From positions 1-8,005 of the forward strand of contig JAFYKS010000269.1 of assembly GCA_017537495.1 (NCBI GenBank): 8,005 bases of DNA, in the 5' to 3' direction. The translations under genes were made by a program, and so were the position numbers. Of the stretch, positions 4,248 through 8,005 are shown piece after piece. The stretch is from Bacillota bacterium (lineage in GTDB: Bacteria > Bacillota > Clostridia > Peptostreptococcales > Anaerovoracaceae). Positions within the stretch are counted from its first letter, which is position 1. Every line of letters begins with the position of its first letter. The notes beneath the pieces are model-generated. The model made no database searches. It was given only the letters and a program-made list of their open reading frames with translations, and had not been told where the DNA came from.

Positions 4248-5685
4248 GGTCTAAATCTTCTTCCTGGATGGTTTCCTTGAAACGTTCTCTCACATATTCT
4301 TCGTCAATGGTGATTTTTTCTTCTTCCATGTCAGCAATGTTGAAAGAGATTTCTTCCAGCAGCTTTTCCATAACAGTATGAAGACGTCTTGCACCGATAT
4401 TTTCAGTCTGATCATTCATCTTGAAGGACAGTGCCGCAATCTGATCGATAGCACCTTCTGTAAATTCCACTTCGCAGCCTTCTGTTTCCAGCAGCGCCTT
4501 ATGCTGCTTGATCAGTGCATTTTCCGGAGTGGTCAGAATCTTCACAAAATCTTCCTTGGTCAGGCTTTCCAGTTCCACTCTGATTGGGAAACGGCCCTGC
4601 AGTTCCGGAATCAGGTCAGTTGGCTTGGACACATGGAATGCACCTGCACCGATGAACAGAATGTGGTCGGTCTTTACCGGACCGTACTTGGTGTTAATCA
4701 CGCTGCCTTCTACGATTGGAAGAATGTCACGCTGAACCCCTTCACGGGATACATCTGCACCGGAAGTCATACGGCCGTTGCCGGATGCAATCTTATCGAT
4801 TTCGTCGATGAAGATGATACCATTCTGTTCTGCATTTTCGATGGCCTCATCGGTTACAGTATCCATGTCAATCAGCTTCTGAGCTTCCTGTTCACGGAGA
4901 ATCTTTCTAGCTTCCTTCACCTTTACATTTTTCTTCTTGGTCTTTTCCGGCATCATATCACCGAAAATATTTCCGATGGCAATGCTCATGCCTTCATTGC
5001 TCATATCCAGCTGGTTGCCCTTAGGTGCTGCAACCACTTCGATTTCAATGTACTGTTCTTCCAGCAGACCCTGACGCAGCTGCTGACGCACCTGTTCTCT
5101 GGCCATTTCCACTTCCATATCTTCATGGCTTGGACCTGCTGCAGCTTCTTTTGCTGCCTGGCTTTCCAGGTACTGCTGCTTCTGGCTGGTGTAGCCGCCG
5201 CCGTTCATGATGAAATCAAACGGATTCTTGGAAGCACCTGCAGGCTTCTTTTTGTTCTTGCCCGGAATGATTGCTTCCACGATACGTTCTTCCACAATTT
5301 TGTCAGCCACTTCGTACTTGGCTTCCAGCTTGGACTGCTTGGTCACACGCATGGATGCTTCCACCAGATCACGGACCATGGAGTCTACGTCACGGCCCAC
5401 GTAACCTACTTCAGTGAACTTGGTAGCTTCAACCTTTACGAAAGGTGCATCCATCAGTTTAGCCAGACGTCTGGCAATTTCAGTCTTACCGCAGCCGGTA
5501 GGACCCATCATCAGGATGTTCTTCGGTGTGATTTCTTCCCGCATTTCTTCGCTGAGCAGGCTTCTTCTGTAACGGTTTCTCAGAGCGACAGCCACAGACT
5601 TCTTGGCTTCGTTCTGACCAATGATGTATTTATCCAGCTCTGCCACAATTTCTTTCGGCGTCATGCTGTATAATTTGCTTGCCAT
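4234..5685 (-). CDS. hslU: ATP-dependent protease ATPase subunit HslU (ClpY)
   Basis: HslU is the hexameric AAA+ unfoldase that feeds substrates into the HslV peptidase in the cytoplasm. The protein has 483 residues: Walker A GPTGCGKT (61-68), pore loop GYVG (94-97), the I domain (roughly 110-280), Walker B IIFIDEID (about 287-294) and sensor 2 in [14 protein letters not shown]. The C-terminal tail LDRYIL corresponds to the E. coli tail that inserts into HslV and activates it. It is about 40 residues longer than E. coli HslU; the extra length is in the I domain and includes a Gln/Glu/Ala-rich stretch. I chose the ATG at 5685 because AGGGGG lies nine bases upstream (5695-5700) and the family begins near here. 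An in-frame ATG at 5763 would add 26 residues inside hslV and is rejected. It is called codX/clpY in Bacillus. Confidence 0.97.
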   Translation of the reverse strand: MASKLYSMTPKEIVAELDKYIIGQNEAKKSVAVALRNRYRRSLLSEEMREEITPKNILMMGPTGCGKTEIARRLAKLMDAPFVKVEATKFTEVGYVGRDVDSMVRDLVEASMRVTKQSKLEAKYEVADKIVEERIVEAIIPGKNKKKPAGASKNPFDFIMNGGGYTSQKQQYLESQAAKEAAAGPSHEDMEVEMAREQVRQQLRQGLLEEQYIEIEVVAAPKGNQLDMSNEGMSIAIGNIFGDMMPEKTKKKNVKVKEARKILREQEAQKLIDMDTVTDEAIENAEQNGIIFIDEIDKIASGNGRMTSGADVSREGVQRDILPIVEGSVINTKYGPVKTDHILFIGAGAFHVSKPTDLIPELQGRFPIRVELESLTKEDFVKILTTPENALIKQHKALLETEGCEVEFTEGAIDQIAALSFKMNDQTENIGARRLHTVMEKLLEEISFNIADMEEEKITIDEEYVRERFKETIQEEDLDRYIL

Positions 5686-5707
5686 AGTATGTTTCCCCCT
5701 CAAAATC

Positions 5708-6247
5708 CTATAAGTTTTCCACGCTGATGTTATCGTTGGTGTATACGCAGATGGATGCTGCAATCTTCAGGGATTCCCTTGCGATTTCTTCTGCAGTCAT
5801 CTGGGTGTGATTATACAGGCCATTGGCTGCTGCATAAGCATAGTTGCCGCCGCTGCCGATTGCCACGAAATCCTGGTCCGGTTCAATAACTTCCCCGTTG
5901 CCGGAGATTACCAGCATGCTGTCCTTATCCACTACAATCATCAGAGCTTCCAGGCTGCGCATTCCCTTGTCAGAACGCCACAGCTGAGCCAGATCCACTG
6001 CCGCACGCTTCAGGTTGCCGCCGTGTTCTTCCAGCTTCTTTTCGAACTTTTCAGTCAGTGAGAATGCATCTGCCACAGATCCGGCAAAACCGGTCAGTAC
6101 AGTCCCCTTAAAAATCTTTCTCACTTTCTTTGCTCCGTTCTTCATGATGGTGGATTCGCCCATGGTCACCTGACCGTCACCGGCAATTGCCACATCATTC
6201 GGACCGCGTCTTACTGCGCAGATTGTTGTTGCATGAAATTGAATCAT
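5708..6247 (-). CDS. hslV: ATP-dependent protease peptidase subunit HslV (ClpQ)
   Basis: HslV is the proteasome-like peptidase that forms a double hexamer capped by HslU. The protein has 179 residues. After a short leader MIQFHA comes TTI; Thr7 aligns with the catalytic N-terminal threonine of E. coli HslV. Other conserved points are GDGQ (Asp24, aligned to E. coli Asp17), Lys41 in AKKVRK (aligned to Lys33), [10 protein letters not shown] and GSGGNYA. The leader resembles Bacillus CodW (MSSFHATTI) but lacks its Ser2, which is reported to be the nucleophile there. AGGAGG at 6257-6262, nine bases before the ATG, is an ideal ribosome binding site. The topA stop lies 21 nt upstream and hslU starts 22 nt downstream, so the three genes are probably one operon. 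Confidence 0.97.
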   Translation of the reverse strand: MIQFHATTICAVRRGPNDVAIAGDGQVTMGESTIMKNGAKKVRKIFKGTVLTGFAGSVADAFSLTEKFEKKLEEHGGNLKRAAVDLAQLWRSDKGMRSLEALMIVVDKDSMLVISGNGEVIEPDQDFVAIGSGGNYAYAAANGLYNHTQMTAEEIARESLKIAASICVYTNDNISVENL

Positions 6248-6268
6248 CTTATAATACCTCCTCTTGTG

Positions 6269-8005
6269 TTACTCTTTATACTTACACTGGTCATTGGAGC
6301 ATGCCAGATTAGAGCCTTTTGTTTTCTTTTCCATCAGAAGATGACCGCACTGCGGACACTTCTTATCCACCGGTTTATACCAGAATGCCTTGCTGCAGGT
6401 TGGATAATTGCTGCAGCCGTAGAAGATTTTGCCGGAACGTCCGCGTTTTGCCACGATGTCGCTGCCGCAGTCCGGACAAGGTACATTGATGGACTGAACG
6501 ATAGCCTTGGTGTTCTTGCATTCCGGATAGCCGGAGCATGCCATGAACTCACCGAAACGGCCGCTCTTGATCACCATTGGCTTACCGCAGACTTCACAGT
6601 TTTCGCCTGCAGGACGGTCTTCCAGTTCCACCTTTTCGATGGCACTGTCAGCTACATCCAGCTCCTGCTTGAACGGACCGTAGAAATCACGGATAATTTC
6701 CTTCCAGTTCAGATCCTGTACTTCCACATCGTCCAGCTTATCTTCCATGCCAGCTGTGAAGCCTACATCCACAATTTCCTTGAAATATTCTTCCATCATA
6801 CCGGTTACCAGGAATCCCAGTTCTGTCGGAAGCAGGCTCTTCTTCTGGCGCTCGATATATTTTCTTTCGGAAAGAGTTCCGATAATCGGAGCATAGGTGG
6901 ACGGACGGCCGATGTTCTTGTCTTCCAGTTCCTTTACCAGGCTGGCTTCCGTAAATCTTGAAGGCGGTTCTGTAAACTTCTGCTCAGAAGTAATTTCCTG
7001 TACCTTCAGAATTTCTCCTTCTTCCAGTGCCGGCAGGAAGCTGTCCTTATCTTCATCCATCTGCGGATTATATACTCTCTGGAAACCATCAAAAATCAGC
7101 TTGGAACCGCTGGCCTTCAGTGTGTAATCTCCGTTTGCGATATTTACCTGCATGCTGTCAAATACAGCTGCAGCCATCTGGCTGGCCAGGAAACGGGTCC
7201 AAATCAGCTTATACAGCTTATACTGGTCGGTGGTCAGGGAGTCCTTGATTGCTTCCGGATCCAGGGCAATATTACTTGGACGGATGGCTTCGTGAGCATC
7301 CTGAATGTCCTTCTTCTTATTGGAGAATACGTTATTGGCTGCATAGTTCTGACCAAAATTCGTATGAATGTACTCTCTCGCTGCAGCCTTGGCTTCATCA
7401 GAAATACGGACGGAGTCGGTACGGATGTAGGTTACCAGACCTACAGTGCCGTGTCCCTTGACTTCCACCCCTTCGTAAAGCTGCTGCGCTACCATCATGG
7501 ATTTCTTGGTGGTGAAGCCCAGCTTGTTGGATGCATCCTGCTGCAGGCTGCTGGTGGTGAACGGCGCAAACGGCTTTCTGCTGCGTTCTTTTCTTACGAT
7601 GGAATCCACAGCAAAATCTCCAGCCTTCAGCTCATCGATAATCTGCTGTGCCTGCTGGCCGTTTTCCACAACCAGCTTCTTTCCTTTATATTCAGTCAGT
7701 CTTGCTGCAAACTTCTTATCTTTCTTAAAGATGGCACCGATGTTCCAGTATTCCTTCGGAATGAATGCCTGAATTTCCTTTTCACGGTCGCAGATAATCT
7801 TCAGTGCTGCAGACTGTACACGGCCTGCAGACAGACCTCTTCTGATTTTTCTCCACAGCAGCGGGCTGATCTGGTAACCTACCAGACGGTCCAGCACACG
7901 GCGTGCCTGCTGTGCATCTACCAGCTTCAGGTCAATTGGACGCGGATGCTTTACGGCAGTCTTGATGGCGTCCTTTGTAATTTCATTGAACACGATACGG
8001 CACGG
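6269..8005 (-). CDS. topA: DNA topoisomerase I, C-terminal part (5' end beyond window)
   Basis: This is a type IA topoisomerase that relaxes negative supercoils by cutting one strand through a 5'-phosphotyrosine. 578 residues are visible; the frame is open to the window edge, so the Toprim domain and roughly the first 110 residues are missing. The visible part begins in the family sequence RIVFNEITKDAI, then QQARRVLDRLVGY and GLSAGRVQSAA. The catalytic tyrosine is in GLVTYIRTDS (visible residue 193, codon 7427-7429). The C-terminus has three Cys4 zinc-binding modules, at about residues 470-496, 510-537 and 550-574, as is common in Firmicutes. A GTG at 7993 is the internal valine of RIVF and not a start. 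It is the first visible gene of the topA-hslV-hslU unit; in Bacillus trmFO and codV (xerC-like) lie between topA and hslV, and both are absent here. Confidence 0.97.
   Translation of the reverse strand, partial: PCRIVFNEITKDAIKTAVKHPRPIDLKLVDAQQARRVLDRLVGYQISPLLWRKIRRGLSAGRVQSAALKIICDREKEIQAFIPKEYWNIGAIFKKDKKFAARLTEYKGKKLVVENGQQAQQIIDELKAGDFAVDSIVRKERSRKPFAPFTTSSLQQDASNKLGFTTKKSMMVAQQLYEGVEVKGHGTVGLVTYIRTDSVRISDEAKAAAREYIHTNFGQNYAANNVFSNKKKDIQDAHEAIRPSNIALDPEAIKDSLTTDQYKLYKLIWTRFLASQMAAAVFDSMQVNIANGDYTLKASGSKLIFDGFQRVYNPQMDEDKDSFLPALEEGEILKVQEITSEQKFTEPPSRFTEASLVKELEDKNIGRPSTYAPIIGTLSERKYIERQKKSLLPTELGFLVTGMMEEYFKEIVDVGFTAGMEDKLDDVEVQDLNWKEIIRDFYGPFKQELDVADSAIEKVELEDRPAGENCEVCGKPMVIKSGRFGEFMACSGYPECKNTKAIVQSINVPCPDCGSDIVAKRGRSGKIFYGCSNYPTCSKAFWYKPVDKKCPQCGHLLMEKKTKGSNLACSNDQCKYKE

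Noticed and set aside
4378..5673. Long open frame (431 codons) on the plus strand opposite hslU
   Set aside because: It mirrors the hslU coding frame; the His/Phe/Cys-rich translation is what antisense of an acidic, Lys/Glu-rich protein gives. No supporting ribosome binding site or known domain was seen.
5686..5763. 26-residue N-terminal extension of HslU starting at 5763
   Set aside because: It would overlap the end of hslV in another frame. The ATG at 5685 has an AGGGGG site nine bases upstream and matches the family start.
1..8005. A new defence, mobile or other undescribed multi-gene system
   Set aside because: All protein genes belong to known housekeeping families in an ordinary arrangement. 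No transposase, integrase, CRISPR repeat, toxin-antitoxin pair or unexplained long gap is present.

Overview
This is a housekeeping stretch of a low-to-mid-GC Firmicutes (Bacillota) chromosome. Every gene is on the minus strand, so transcription runs from high to low coordinates. The pairing of HslV/HslU protease genes with codY, a YunB-type sporulation protein, AGGAGG-type ribosome binding sites and consensus sigma-A promoters all point to Firmicutes. The general look of CodY, and topA sitting directly beside hslV, make me lean to a Negativicutes/Acidaminococcaceae-like or clostridial organism rather than Bacillus. That placement is an impression from memory, not a search result.

Layout in transcription order: 8005-6269 is the 3' part of topA (DNA topoisomerase I), cut by the window edge. 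At 6247-5708 is hslV and at 5685-4234 is hslU, spaced by about 20 nt in what looks like one operon. At 4167-3394 is codY, which has its own extended -10 promoter, a CodY-box-like site at the predicted transcription start, and a leader hairpin next to its ribosome binding site. An intrinsic terminator follows codY and physically contains the ribosome binding site of the next gene, a yunB-like sporulation gene (3341-2694). hflX (2634-1327) has a promoter placed so that its mRNA would be leaderless; it overlaps yigZ (1340-699) by 14 nt. Tandem sigma-A promoters with phased A-tracts (511-698) then drive five tRNA genes: Val(UAC), Asp(GUC), Thr(UGU), Tyr(GUA), Gly(GCC), all with encoded CCA.

The genes cover DNA supercoiling (TopA), protein quality control (HslVU), nutrient-responsive transcription control (CodY), ribosome rescue (HflX), a YigZ/IMPACT protein and the translation machinery. 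I see no mobile element, CRISPR array, defence system or new multi-gene system. The points worth a second look are small: a tRNA-Tyr with a C1:G72 acceptor pair instead of the bacterial G1:C72, the terminator/ribosome-binding-site overlap upstream of yunB, the predicted leaderless hflX, possible codY autoregulation, a divergent CodY effector pocket, and an HslV propeptide that lacks the Bacillus serine.
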